NCBI GenBank assembly: GCA_963971305.1
Contig: OZ020313.1
Coordinates: forward strand, 28,062,602 to 28,126,601
Length of the DNA stretch: 64,000 bases
Direction of reading: 5' to 3'
From: Arcuatula senhousia
Lineage: Eukaryota > Mollusca > Bivalvia > Mytilida > Mytilidae
The notes beneath the pieces are model-generated. The model saw only the letters and a program-made list of their open reading frames with translations, was not told the DNA's origin and did not search any database. Positions 1 to 11,647 of this stretch are shown piece after piece; position 1 is the first letter of the stretch; each line of letters begins with the position of its first letter. The position numbers and the translations under genes are program-made.

Positions 1-49
1 TTTGTTCCAGAACAAAAAGCCCCCTTCAAGTTAAAGTGTCGGTCCTTAA
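1..49. mobile_element. Right end of a small inverted-repeat (MITE-like) element
   Basis: The window opens with the terminal motif CCCCCTTCAAGTTAAA followed by TGTCGGTCCTTAAG. The same terminus closes the elements at 36797-37051 and 50410-50711 and, inverted, opens the element at 37406-37670. Only the right end is inside the window, so this copy is partial. Confidence 0.6.
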
Positions 50-1555
50 GCACATGGAATTAATTATGTGGTAGGTGTCGTGATATAATCTTATACAATC
101 GTACCTCTTGTACCAGATTATGTCACAAAATATAAGCATATATACTTACAAAACGGTCGATAAACACAAGTAGTTGTTGTTATCAAAGTACTTGAAGATC
201 TTTAAATAAGGAAGAAAGGTCAAGCTGTAGCACTTCATATCGTTTGACAAATAAAACTGTTTTGTTTTAATACAGAAGCTTACTTATTAATTGGCGATTA
301 TAAACTGCCCTTTTCTGGTCTGTATAAGTGCCTTTAGTGGAAACAATGAAATATCAACGAGATAAAGTCAAAATAAAAAAACCGATAAAATCCTGAACAA
401 ATACAACATGGGTGTTTATAGTCTTAACTATAGGACAACACCCCTCTGCAGAGACTTCGAAAGAATCACTTTGTGCTATCATTGAGGTTCATCGAGTCTA
501 TATCACACCATCGCCATGTTATTGGCATCAGAGGGGCCGGTACGATGACCATCGAATTGCCAGTCTGCACCATGAGGAGGTACTGGTTGAAATTTTGCAA
601 GAAAACCCTGAGACATTGACGACAACAACACGAAAAGCAAAATACTACAATTAGCAATTTGAGTTCTTGTAAAAACGAAGTGTAATCAGGTGCTCCGAAA
701 GGGTCATAAGTTGCTTCTCTCTCTAAACAAGAGTCGTTTAAATTCACATTTTATATCTGCTATTGGAGCTGATGTTTTAATTTGCTTCTAAGAATACCGA
801 GTAGAATGGAATCAAGACTAGCAACAGAAGTGAACAATAGTTCACCGAACACTCATGAACAAAAACAAAACCTGATTAATCTCGTTTGGGGTGATACTTC
901 TATACTTTATGGATAGGTTATTTCCGCTGAGATTTTGAAACCCCACCCTTTTAATATATCTTGAATCGGAGAATAAAATACCTTATAATATATTTTTACT
1001 GAAAAAGCACCTTTATCCCATAATTGATGCTAAGAACTGAGGATGAAATTTATATCATTAATTCATTAATAGCTATTCAAAGATGTTTAGTCAATTAACA
1101 TACACTTTAACACATGTATAAATACATCTGTATTAGAAGAGAATTTAGAATTGCCTGGTCGGGCTTGTCATGTAAGTAGCAAGTAAATATGATTGACCTT
1201 ATCATACATTTTATGTTTGATATTCCGACCTTATCACCTATTTTCAACTCGAAAAATAATACCGATTCAAGCGACAAGTCCTAGTCCTTTCTATATAGGA
1301 AGTGGCTCCCCGAGTTATTTAATATATGTAGCTAAAACATGGATAATAAATTTCAAAAGATGTCGTTTCACGGGTATTCCAGTTTTTGGTTCAATTCATA
1401 GGACTGAACAATTAGAAATTTCAACGGAACAATAATAAGTTGAATTCTTAATCTACAGACGCCAAAGCTTAACCCAAAAGTGCATTTAAGTCCAGGCGAC
1501 CAAGTTCAAAATATATCTCTTATATTTGAATAATATATATGTTACAGGCATTTTC
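50..1555. other. AT-rich stretch, one dispersed repeat, no gene recognised
   Basis: Positions about 80-215 recur, diverged, at 14385-14512: both contain GATATAATCTTATACA, a dibasic-poor stretch with CTCTTGTAC, and TTACAAAACGGT. A short open frame at 412-654 reads through a more GC-rich patch but shows no family I recognise. I see no promoter, RNA gene or conserved exon in the remainder. Confidence 0.5.
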
Positions 1556-1561
1556 TTAATT

Positions 1562-1670
1562 TAGGCATTTTGTTAAATGACTAAAAATTTTAGGCATTTT
1601 ATAAAATGCCGACCGATTTAAGGCATTCTATAAAATGGCTAAAATCTTCAGTCATTTAACAAAATACCTG
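1562..1670. repeat. Imperfect palindrome with arms of about 50 bp
   Basis: The left arm (1562-1610) and right arm (1621-1670) are inverted copies at roughly 85-90 percent identity, separated by about 10 bp. Both carry ATTTTGTTAAATGACT and a TTTTATA-AATGCC segment. The short motif AGGCATTTT also recurs just outside. It is probably a foldback MITE; no coding potential is seen. Confidence 0.7.
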
Positions 1671-1884
1671 GAAAAATATTAAAAATTTTAATAAAATGCC
1701 TGAAATAAGAAAACAACCTCTTAGTACCAAGAGAACAATTTTGAATAGGAATTAGGGCGGAATGTTAAATAAAAAGACATTATGCAAATGATAAAAATTC
1801 TGGATATAAAATGTATTGCTTATATTAAGTTAAAAAAAAACCATAGCAACCCACTTCCGTATATACCAAATGGTTGCTTCTAAA

Positions 1885-2420
1885 TAAATAAGAATCCCCA
1901 AGGACCCTGAATCGCTCATCTTGTCCTAACCTTAAGTGATAATTTGTCTCTTACTTTTTACCTTTAGAGTCATAAGCCTTGTATGGAAGTTGTCAGAGGA
2001 CCCTTTATAATAAGGGTCCTCTGACAACTTCCATACAAGGCAAATTTTTGTAGAACTTCATAAGTTAAAAGTTTAAGCAAGCAAAAGCTTTTTTCTATCT
2101 GCAATACTTATCATTCTCTTGGACAAAACCATGAAAAAACTGTTACACTGTTTTTATACTTTTTAAGGACAATATTCCTTATGGGCTCATCTGACAACTT
2201 CAGCCCAGTGTACTTTTGCAGAGCTCAATAAGCTGAAGGCTAAGCAAGCAACTGCGTTAGTATTCATTCTATATAGCTAAACATATATAATTTTTACCTT
2301 TAAATGGTCATAACCCATATAAGAAGTCATCTGATAAGTTCGACCTAATGAAGACTTGTAGTGCTTTTGATGCTGAAGAAAGAAGATTTTCACCATATTT
2401 TATACTTTTTGAATTACAAG
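1885..2420 (+). mobile_element. Fragment of the 28.4-29.7 kb hairpin/minisatellite family
   Basis: It starts with a CCCTGAATCGCTCATCTTG segment like GCCTGAATCGCTCACCTGG at 28408. Diverged repeat units follow with the family signature: TCTGACAACTTC, then GTAGA-CT-AT-AGCT-AA, AAGCAAGCAA and TTTCTATCTGCAATA. At least three units are visible (about 2018, 2190 and 2330). The microsatellite-bearing end is absent, so the copy is truncated. It contains the perfect hairpin at 1976-2041. Confidence 0.7.
1976..2041. repeat. Perfect 30-bp inverted repeat with a 6-base loop
   Basis: The arm 1976-2005 is the exact reverse complement of 2012-2041, with loop TATAAT. The arm contains GAAGTTGTCAGAGGACCC, the unit-start motif of the surrounding minisatellite element, so a piece of the unit was copied in inverse orientation. 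A perfect match implies a recent event inside an otherwise diverged element. Confidence 0.9.
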
Positions 2421-2565
2421 CTAAAAACAGTTGTCTGTCCCCCGGTCCATTTTTAGCAAGGTGGTCATGTTTTTTGACGGATCAAAAATTAAAACAATTG
2501 TTTAGTGCAGGACGCCATAAGGATCAACCATATCATGTTTAACTAAATTCCATTCAGTAGTTTCA

Positions 2566-3005
2566 GAGGAGAAAGAGTGAGTTGGTGTTTTACGCCCTCG
2601 CAACACTATATAGGTTATTTGAGGGCGATTAAAATGAAAGGATGATAAAATAAACATGAAGTATGATAATGATATGAAATATGCAATTTTGAAGAACCAA
2701 GTGGGTAGTAGCGGAAATTTTAGTCTGTGTTGTGCACTAATTGGCTGTCCACATAGGGATCTTTTACGTGCATGAAGCGTGGCACTCTCCGCACAAGTTT
2801 GCCAACTATTGTCAGCAGTCAGTGTTTCACAGACCTGACAACCCCCGAGGACGAAGGCCACTCTATTCAGCCACCTAAGGTACACACCTTGGTTGCTCTG
2901 TGGGTTGAGCACCAAACCGACTAATCCCAAGACTCTTAGTCGCCTCTTACGACAAGCTAGGCTCTGCTGCGGGCCAGTTTGTCTCCAAGGCCCCGCACGG
3001 GAATA
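2566..3005 (-). mobile_element. SINE-like element, near full-length copy
   Basis: Read on the minus strand it starts near GTGCGGGGCCTTGGAG, passes TCGTAAGAGGCGACTAAG and GCCACGCTTCATGCACGTAA, and ends in GGCGTAAAACACCAACTCAC plus a short (CTCA)n tail. Other copies lie at 40930-41402 (+), 49400-49795 (-) and 51845-52105 (-). The long open frames across it are incidental. No A/B box is evident to me, so membership of the SINE class is inferred from size, copy number and the tail. Confidence 0.65.
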
Positions 3006-3771
3006 AAATATATGGTGTCAAGTGTGGCGATTTTTGAAAAATTGTTAACAGATGACTTACGACGACAATAGACAACAAATGATTGCAATAGCTCACATGA
3101 ACCTGAGTCTAGGTGAGCTAATAATAAAAGACTTTTTGAGATGTTGATCACTTTTGTTCTCTGTACTGTTAAAACATTCATTGTTTATTTTTAGACTTGG
3201 ATTTAAACCTCCTTATCGTACATGTAATTAGATTTAAACCACCTTATCGGTGCCAAAACCATTCTTGGTTCGAACTACTATAACATAAGAGGTCTTGTTT
3301 TCGTAACTCATTACTGCGACCTCTTATCTCCTAACGCCATTTTTCAATGCACAAGTTCCGACCATATTCAGGTCGGAAATAAAAACATGTGTCCCGATGT
3401 TATTTAAATATTTCTTCCATTACTAATGTCAAGGTGTCTTACCGGAACGCCTTTTCTACAAGAACAGAGGCCAAACTTTGACCAGGATGCTGTCAATTCA
3501 CATAATTTAATCTAATTATCAAGGTACCCCTAATTGTAACCAGGGGAAATAACAACTGTTACTATTTTTAGAACAGGTAAGGGAAAGTGTATTACGCATT
3601 TAAAACTGACAAAACGAAACTTGCAGGATTTCTATAGATATTTGTTTGTTACTTGGTTCATTTTTCGGAAACGTTACGCATGGTTGTGAAACTGCAATAA
3701 GCAGAAACTGTGCACTATAGAATGCCTTTTTCACATTGATTTGTCTTTATTGAATGTTTGTGTTTTGTTCT
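3006..3771. other. No gene or clear repeat recognised
   Basis: Unique-looking AT-rich sequence. A short direct duplication, GATTTAAACC-CCTTATCG, occurs near 3197 and 3230. Nothing else could be supported. Confidence 0.4.
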
Positions 3772-4330
3772 CAGTAGCCTTCCGTTTTTCTGACTTTATT
3801 TTTTTGTGTTTCATTCTACAGTAGCATTCACTTTATATTTTTATCGTTCTAAAGTAGCCTTCCTTTTTTCTGACTTTATTTTTTTTGTTTCATTCTACAG
3901 TAGCATTCACTTTATATTTTTATCGTTCTAAAGTAGCCTTCCTTTTTTCTGACTTTATTTTTTTTTGTTTCATTCTACAGTAGCATTCACTTTATATTTT
4001 TATCGTTCTAAAGTAGCCTTCCGTTTTTCTGACTTTATTTTTTTTTGTGTTTCATTCTACAGTAGCATTCACTTTATATTTTTATCGTTCTAAAGTAGCC
4101 TTCCGTTTTTCTTACTTTATTTTTTTTGTGTTTCATTCTACAGTAGTATTCACTTTATATTTTTTCGTTCTACAGTAGCTAGTCGTTTTTCTGACTTTTT
4201 TGTTCATTCTACAGTAGCCTTCACTTTATTGTTTTTCGTTCTACAGTTGCCTTCAGTTTTTCGGACTTTATTTTTGTGTGTTTCATTCTACAGTAGCCGT
4301 CAGTTTTTCTGACTTAATTTTTTTGTGCAT
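3772..4330. repeat. Minisatellite, unit about 80 bp, seven copies
   Basis: Unit starts (AGTAGCCTTCC) lie at 3773, 3853, 3932, 4012, 4094 and 4173, with diverged copies near 4245 and 4292. Spacing is 79-82 bp, shortening at the 3' edge. Each unit is itself a dimer: the first half runs from AGTAGCCTTCC to TTTCATTCTACA, the second from GTAGCATTCACTTTATA to TCGTTCTA. The first five units are nearly identical, which suggests recent amplification. Confidence 0.9.
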
Positions 4331-5267
4331 TCAAGAGAAGTCTTCGGTTTTTCTTACTTTTACATTGAGGTTCAAATTTCCCTTTGGTATTTCTTTCAGA
4401 AACTTGGGAGTTTTACACTATTACGTTAAAATCTTGCATGGATACTTCCTTTTTCATTTATAAAAGATTTGATTGAAATTGGAATTTTGACAACATTTAT
4501 ATATACAGCATATTTTATAAACATCGGGATACAACAAATAGAAAAAAAAATTAAAAGTTGTTATTGGTAGTAGGTTCCTAACATTTGGCTGGAGCACCTC
4601 TCAGAGAAATACAACGCTAACCAATGTCAACTGTTCTATGTAAATGTGCACTTGTATAATGCAAAAGAAATAAATAAACGTACTAGTGTTTCTAGTGTAA
4701 TGTTTAGGAGAAAATATTCTACATTTTAAAGGCTCAAATTAAGTGCTTATATAGTAAATTTAGAAAAAAATCTGGGGGTCAAAGAGATATTTTGAGGGTA
4801 AAATACCCCCATTTCTGCTTTAATGGAAACACTGCCGGTACTAACAAAACTTCTGAACAGGGATAATCAAACTCAAATGCCCAAGAAGAAAAGACAAAAC
4901 GATGCAAAGACATACTGGACAAATCGAAGATCGCAGTAGTACTCTTGGCATTTCAAAATAATGGTTGGGTCGAACCAGGTTTTATGATGCCATAAAACTA
5001 GTGTTATCCTTTGCATATTTTGTAAACGTATAGATTTTGTAAAACCATGTTTGCAGTGATAGATTATAATCGCATGTCTAACTTTAAGGAATACAATTCC
5101 TGTTTTTTTTAACACAAAACTACATTTTTTATAGTGAGAATGGAAAGCCCAAATAAATTTTGATTATTCACAAAAAGAAATATTTACATCAAGTCAGCAA
5201 TTCAAAACAACTTTTCTTATGAGGTCTAACCGTTGTGATAATTGTCTCATTTTGTGCAGGTATTGTC
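4331..5267. other. AT-rich, one dispersed repeat, no gene
   Basis: A segment at about 4870-4990 (AAGAAAAGACAAAACGA, then a GACATAC-like and an AGATCGCAGT-like motif) recurs in diverged form at 31128-31225, 48685-48760 and 50030-50130. It is a low-copy dispersed repeat of unknown type. Otherwise nothing is recognised. Confidence 0.45.
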
Positions 5268-8040
5268 CCGGCAATTTTTTCGTTTTCCGTGTGGTTATAT
5301 AATGGGAATGCACGGTGTTGTCTCCCAGGTATGTTCTGAAATAGTATTTCTGCTACCATTATTGAATTAGTTTCTGTACATTAGAAACTCTATTTCTTTC
5401 TCTTCTTCTGTGTCTATAAAGTTTGTTTACGATTTTTTTTCTGGTCGAAAATGGAGTCTAAGGATTCACTTAAAGGACCTACTATCTGTCCACATCTTTT
5501 CAAAGTGTCCTCTGTATACCGACCCACAGCGGACTCTAGTAAGTCTTTATACAATCTATTGAGGAGTTCATTGGTCAAATCCATCGGCAAGTTCCTGCCT
5601 ATGCCCCCACTGTAATTTACTGTTCTGTTCCAAACAAGTTCTTGGTGTATTTTGTCGGAAATAAACCCGTTTGTTCAGCATAAAAGTCTATGTGCCAAAA
5701 TAACATATTTTGGGTGCCTCTTACCAAAAATGTCGGCCAAGTCCAGACGCCAATAATGAAGCATCGCCTTCCTGTACCAGGTCTCTTCTGCACACAAGAT
5801 TCAAACACCTCCAAACAAATGCGTTTGAATACTGAAAATTATTAACCTCTTTCGTTTTCTTCTTCCGCTTTGCCTTTTGTGATCCTTGAGATTTGCACTC
5901 TTCGCTACAAAACCAATCTTCGACTGGAACATTTTCTGGTGACATGTTTAGACATTTCAAATGGTACAATTCTTTTTGCAAACAGTTGTCCTCTGCTGCA
6001 CACCCGATCATTTCCTCATCAGGACTGTCCACTCCACAGTAACAGTAAGGGTACGAATTCTTTGACAGCTCTAGACACACGTCGCTGCAGTAAAAGTCTG
6101 TAGGCAGATCGTCTGGATCATATCCAGAACACGAAATATGGAACCACTGACCCTTTGCACATCGCTCACCCATGCAACAACCTATCATGTCTTCTTCAAC
6201 ATCTTCTTCAAAACAGTATAGTGTTACTCCTTCCTTAGAATCCATTTTCTTATAATTTTTTAGATCTGAGACAAGTATTTTTTTCTATTGTCAATACCAC
6301 TGTCCTTTATTTTCTCCGATGCAGGGAGTGGCCTTTCATCAATTTCATACATGGTTGGTATCTGCATTGCTACTATGACAACAGAACATTCTGTTATTAA
6401 ACACATTAAATCCCAAGAATCGGTGAAGCACGAATGAATAATATGACACAATGTTCCCCGATCTGTGGCACAAGAACCTTTTAAAAATTCGTCATAAAAA
6501 TCTTGTAGGAGTAACAGCTCCATGTGAAATTCCTGCGGCGATGGTTCTAGTCCTTCAAGGCGGTCAATTGGGGATAATCCATTACAAACTGCTTTTTGTG
6601 CATCTGTACCACGCTCGCATGCATCTCCATATACAATGGACGGATAAGGACGATCGTTAATTTTGGAACATATTCCATAAGTTTCCTGTAAATACCTATT
6701 GCACTCTGAGTTGAAGAAGGGTTTTCCAGGAATATTCCCAGATTTACTAGCACAGATTTTCTACTCATTTCTGCTGAATACGCATGAAGAATATGTGGGA
6801 TAGATTAGCACAATCTGAAAAATGTGTTTCGAACCAAGGTATATGTCCTGTGATTATTCTGGAAATGATCACATCCATTCTTGAATTTAGTTCATGGAAA
6901 TCCTCTTCGTTAGGAACAAATAAACTTGGGTGAATATCTTCAGCATCTATGACATCTTCATTATTAAAATTCAAGTGAGTGACGGGTACTCTGTTCATAG
7001 TAATGTACCCTTGTGCCATATTTATATAAGTGTTGCTCTTGTCTATCGAAGGGTTTATTGTTCCCACTATTTTCCCAACGTTGTCCCAACAGAATGTGAA
7101 ACCAGGATTTAACGCGATAACGGTTTCCTCTTCTGTTTCAACGTCGCCTTCTGTTTCAACCTCTATATATTCACTGTCATGTTCATGTTTTTCTATCCCA
7201 CTTATATCTAGTCCTTCGACAGTTTATGTTTCTTCAACTTCACTCTCCGTATCGTCATAGTCCGTATTTGACTCTGCTTCATCGTCCGTTACTTCCATGT
7301 TATCGCTATTTTCACCTAGTCACTCCGTCGTGACTTGAATCGTTTATTTCATCTTCAACGTTTTGGACATTGAAAGATGTAGCTATGGACAACTCTTGAT
7401 CTTCATTATCCTCCTCTGGTGGTTTTGGTAGGACTCTACCTAATTGCTCTTCAATTTCGTTTTTTTGCAAATTTCGCACCCTCGTCAAACGATTGCAGAT
7501 ACGGTGCCTTTTTATCCTATACACAATTTGGCATGACTTAACTGTTTTATTGTCTCCCGTTTTATCCCACCTCTCCAAAATTGAACAGATAAAACAGTAG
7601 GAAAGAAACTTGCTTTTCTGGGTTCCGGGCATGTAGGAGGGTTGCCAACGCAATACCGACTGGTGGTATTAAGTTAACTCCATTTCTCATCATATCATCC
7701 TCTTGCTTTTTGTTAGTTACTATCGCCCTTAGAGCATGAAATACTATAGGAGCATGCTCCTGGATCATCTGTAGAGAACTTTTTAAAGAAAACTCTGATA
7801 AGTTCTCCATAGAACTATCCATGAACAACGGAAAATCATCAATAATAAGCAACTTCTTTATTTCTCTGCGTTCTAAATTACCAATAACTCTATGCAAATG
7901 TCGTTTGCTTCCTGGAGTTGCTTTATACAGTCCTCTGAATGCAGCCGAGTATTTTCTATTCCGTATATTGTTTATAATCGGTTCCCATTTTGACGAACGG
8001 ACTCCTTTTTTGCTTGAGAACAGGTTTTCTTTTTTGCTGT
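5268..8040 (-). pseudogene. Broken gene: DUF6589-like core with two PHD fingers
   Basis: Minus-strand pieces in order are: an N-terminal block (8036-7640, with KWEPIINNIRNRKY and PPVGIALATLLHARNPE); an acidic block (about 7640-7230); a block with PGFTFCWDNVGKIVG and LFVPNEEDFHELNSRMD (7223-6790); a block with MSRKSVLVNLGIF, VYGDACERG and RLEGLEPSPQEFHMELLLLQ (6790-6268); two PHD fingers (6245-5850); then WRCLNLVCRRDLVQEGD, GGIGRNLPMDLTNELLNRLY and FQNIPGRQHRAFP (5820-5268). I recall this order from multi-copy bivalve and cnidarian proteins with DUF6589, a domain often linked to transposon-derived genes; their function is unknown. Lesions: stops near 7224, 5670 and 5416, and frame changes near 7635, 6800, 6655, 6268 and 5762. 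A splice-acceptor-like TTCTTTCACAG at about 8036 suggests that introns existed. The gene is probably dead. The family name is from memory. Confidence 0.65.
5850..6245 (-). pseudogene. Tandem PHD zinc fingers of the broken DUF6589-like gene
   Basis: The open frame starts MDSKEGVTLYC. Finger 1 ligands are about C11, C23, C29, H36, C39, C53 and C57. Finger 2 ligands are about C68, C70, C82, C88, H95, C98, C113 and C117, with the typical W-C pair at W111-C113. A lysine/arginine-rich stretch follows (about 124-135). PHD fingers usually read histone H3 tails; this is family knowledge, not shown here. The fingers are intact, but the frames either side are broken: the frame changes at about 6268 and again at about 5762 where the conserved EGD-HYWRLDLADIFGKRHP segment begins. 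Confidence 0.75.
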
Positions 8041-8212
8041 GAAAGAAATAATACAGGTGAATGAAAAAAATGTTTTCTAACTGGAAATGTCCACGAAGAA
8101 CAGACAAAAAAACCGAAGACACACCAAAGAAAATGAAGACAGAAAGTCCGGCTCTTGAGTAATGGGTATACATGTATTTCAAAAGAAATTCTATACGAGA
8201 TAGATTTAAATA

Positions 8213-8312
8213 AAAAGGAGTCGCCATCTGACAACTTTGATCCAATTGCAAACTTTACCTTTATAAAGTCAGCAGAAGCTTCTCTCTATCTGCTACGGTT
8301 TTTTTAAATGCC
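8213..8312 (+). mobile_element. Small fragment of the 28 kb minisatellite family
   Basis: It contains GAGTCGCCATCTGACAACTT, a GATCCAAT segment and CTCTCTATCTGCTACGGTTT, matching one unit of the 28.4-29.7 kb element. It sits just upstream of the broken DUF6589/PHD gene, so an open frame that runs from 8251 into that gene is partly element sequence. Confidence 0.6.
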
Positions 8313-8335
8313 ATAACACGATGAATTTTTTTTAC

Positions 8336-9190
8336 TTAAATGTATATAACCTTTGAAAATTTCGCAAACAAAACCTTTAGCCATCTTTTATCGTAAATTT
8401 TTGTACTGAGATGACCACTCGGGTCAAATTCGAGATGTTGATCCAAGAATGATGTAAAGCAAGCGGATTCGGTGGTTTCTTCGATCTCTAGCTGTGGGGA
8501 TATATTGAAGGAATCCATCTGTAAAAGGACGAGTTGTTGACAGATAGGACGTCATCAATATATCTAAAGGTGAGATTAAATGACCTTGCCTCTTTCATCT
8601 TCTTGTTCTTTACGAGTTCTTGAAGAAATTCAATCTCGTAAGAATATAAAAACAAGTCGGTGAGGAGAGGAGCAAAGTTTGTGCCCATTGGAATGTCGAC
8701 TTGTTGAAAAATCTCTCCACCAAATGTGACAAATATGTTGTCAATAAGAAATCCAGCAAACTGCAAACTTGATCCAAAGTGTAAGAAATCTCATCTTTAT
8801 AAGATGTTTTGGGAAAAAAATATAGAATTATAGCCTTAAACAACGAAGTTCCTAAAATTTGAAAAGGCTTTTTCAATAAGTTTTTTTTTCATTCAACACT
8901 TAAGTTTTCGTGTGGCAATGTGGTGTACAAAGTTGAAAAATCGAAAGTTTTCAAAGAATGAACCTCAGAGAATGACTGGGATTTAAAATTACCTAACAAA
9001 TCTTTTGAGTTCTTTAAATAGATCGATACAGCCCTTAAGTCCATTGTAAATGTTCTATCAAAATTTGGTATAAATTGTTATTGAAAAATTGCGTAATATT
9101 AAACATGTTTTTGCAGGATTTGAAATACAATTTATTATCCCAAAATAGATGGTTAAAGTACAAGTCAAAGTTCTATCGCTAGACTAGTGC
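8336..9190 (-). pseudogene. Broken reverse transcriptase fragment (YIDD type)
   Basis: On the minus strand, pieces in different frames spell the palm of the same element found at 15.1-18.4 kb: SFKTFDFSTLYTTLPHE-like sequence near 8950-8880, then FLIDNIFVTFGG, IPMGTNFAPLLTDLFLYSYE and FRYIDDVLSVNN in an open frame at 8766-8488, then LEIEETTES and STKIYDKR at 8518-8390. The YIDD active-site motif is intact. At least three frame changes break the gene, and the C-terminal part and 3' tail are missing. Confidence 0.8.
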
Positions 9191-11340
9191 TAAATGAGTT
9201 AACGAAGTCATGTACATGTAGTATCTATTTTACTTGAAATAGGAGTAATCAGTATCTTAATATTATTGTCGTTGGCCATACAAAACATTTTTGGCGGTTC
9301 TAAAAGGCTTAAAGAAAAATAACAACACAATTACCACAAAAAGTTGTTCAATTTGAAAATGACAACTTAAACCAAACCTAAGCAAATAGTGTTTAATACA
9401 TATCCGGCATGGTTTGACTACAACATACTTGTTCGTAACCTTTACGTTATACGTTATGTCAGTTACCTGACCAAGGACCAAGGTCAATGGAACCTGTTGG
9501 TGCTCCGGTTTCATTTACCACGCTGTTTGGTCTATGTGCGTCAAAAAGGACGAAGAGGCTACCCCCTCCCACACACACATACACAAACACCAAGGCAATC
9601 AGGACACACAATACATGGTTGGTGTTAGAAGTTAAGTAGAGAGGGCAATAAAATGCACTTACATGTAAGATACCTTTTAATTGTTAAGTTAAATAGTTGC
9701 TGTTGGCACATACTATTGTTTATGTTAAGACAGGTGCATCGAACATGTTGCACCATGTCAACCTCTTACCATTTATTCTCAAGTATTGGGTTTTTAATAC
9801 AACAGTTGCATTTTATCCAATTGCATAACAAATAACATCAATTTACAGACTTGTGTGCAATTAGAAGCGAGAAACCGTATAATCGACTCTCAACAAAAGG
9901 AAATGATAATCTTATTGTTTAAGTGGCATAATACAGGGTCAAGAGGGAAATTATATTCTTTTAACAAATGTCAAGATGTCTTATTGTTTGATTTATTCTT
10001 TTGTGTTGAAAGTATATATAATGATCACAAGATTTAAGAATCGTACTTCTAGGTTTCTGCCGTTCATAATTATGTCCGCCTGGACTGGGTTTTGTGTACT
10101 AAAACACCTTTCAACAGCACATGAGCTTACATACAATTTTATTTACAGCGATTAAAATGTTTTGTTACCCAAAACTGAACACAAGCTCATCAATTATCTT
10201 TAGAGTACATATGCGTAATTTGCCTATTGAATGTGTAACAGTGAAGTTGATCCCTCTGATAAGTCAAAACTCACATCTAGAGAAAGGAGATTACCATTTT
10301 GTATGGCATGTATGGAGGACACTTTTCCCTGTATAAACGATTAAGATGTTTAAAATATCACATTGGCAAAATAGCCAAATTATGGTATTTATACAAAAGA
10401 AAATGTTCAAAATAATTATCAAATAATTTTTAAAAATAAAAAATTCATAAAAAATTATAATTTGGTTGCAAAATCATAGATTTTATCAATATTTCTCAGA
10501 GGTAGGAGTTTTTAACAGATTTTTTTCCGTTGAGGTAAAGAAGATCTACCTATGAGTATCTTTCATTTTCAATGAAGGTGCGAGTTTAACTGATCACAGA
10601 GATCACCGTTCCATTGTTGCAGATTTCATTAGAGGGAGTCAGCTTGAGTTTACTTGAGTGGCCTGAGGTGTGTCAATTTAAATTTATTACCGGCAATGAA
10701 AATACGAATAATGGGTGTTAACTTGGTTTAAGGACATTCGTTCACTCTCATTTTGACCTTTGCATATAATACAATGAACTACAGACAAATTCATACAATT
10801 AAAGGTATATAGCAAGATTATTTTAGTTTAATATTGACATAAGTCTTATTTTAATCCTTTGGTCATGTCGAATAAGAACGACAATCATATTTTAAACTAT
10901 TAAGCGCTATTCTCTGTAAGAATCAGACAATGAGTGAATCATGATTTAAAACACACACAAGTTTGACTTCAAAATACTGTTCAAAATGCTTAAAAACTAA
11001 CAAGAAATGCATTGACACTACTCAAAAGTGTCAGAAATTTGAGATATATTTTGGTTGAAATGCATATAAAATTTGGATCTAAGAGAGATAACTCGTGTCA
11101 AGTCATACTAAATCCCAATCATTGTAATAAAAAAAATGTCTCCATCCTCTGACACTGGAGATGATAACTAATGCTTGTTTCCTCATTATAAGGCTATTTT
11201 GAATGACAATGCGTTTTAAAAACCGTGAGTTCATGATTCAAACATTTTCGAGTTTGCCTGATTTTACACAGAACTGCACTTAAACTCTGTATTGGCATCA
11301 AATTAACCCAAATGTGGTTTTAAAAAAACAGAGACGTACC
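9191..11340. other. No gene; diverged duplicate of 19.9-20.7 kb; possible SINE remnant
   Basis: Segments at about 9040-9260 and 9890-10090 align by eye with 19925-20060 and 20490-20700 (shared GCGTAATATT, AGGAAATGATAA and CTTATTGTT landmarks in the same order). About 9460-9600 resembles the SINE at 41662 (GTCAGTTACCTG, GTGCGTC, a CACACACACA tail) but is much decayed. The stretch 10100-11340 shows nothing recognisable. Confidence 0.4.
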
Positions 11341-11555
11341 AATCTGAGTATTCGAGCTTCAAAAATCCGAAAGGACGAAGACAAAGTCAGTAAACATGAT
11401 CGAGAACAGCACAAAGAAATATACAACATAAAACACACAAATAAAACCAACGTATTAAACGAATAGAAATGACCAATATCGCGTACGTCTAATGATAGTA
11501 GACCCCCAAAAGCTTTAATTGAAAGGGTAAGTTCCTGCTTGTTGCAACATATTAA
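11341..11555 (-). mobile_element. Solo 3' tail of the YIDD retroelement
   Basis: The reverse complement of the tail that follows the reverse transcriptase at 18129-18430 is recognisable through AAAATCCGAAAGGACGAAGA, CAGTAAACATGATCGAGAACA and TAAGTTCCTGCTTG. No coding part is attached. Confidence 0.65.
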
Positions 11556-11647
11556 TGCTAATGGTCAAATTCTGCAAAGGGGGAAAAATGATTCATATGA
11601 AAAATTAACGTTTATACACATCTGAGAGAAAGAAATCATATATTTTT

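Noticed and set aside
412..747. Small genes on both strands near 0.4-0.75 kb
   Set aside because: The opposed frames overlap in one GC-richer patch; no domain, no signal peptide, no splice support.
7562..8251. A 229-residue protein starting at 8251 (-)
   Set aside because: Its first third crosses a mobile-element scrap and a likely intron. Only the part from about 8036 belongs to the broken DUF6589/PHD gene.
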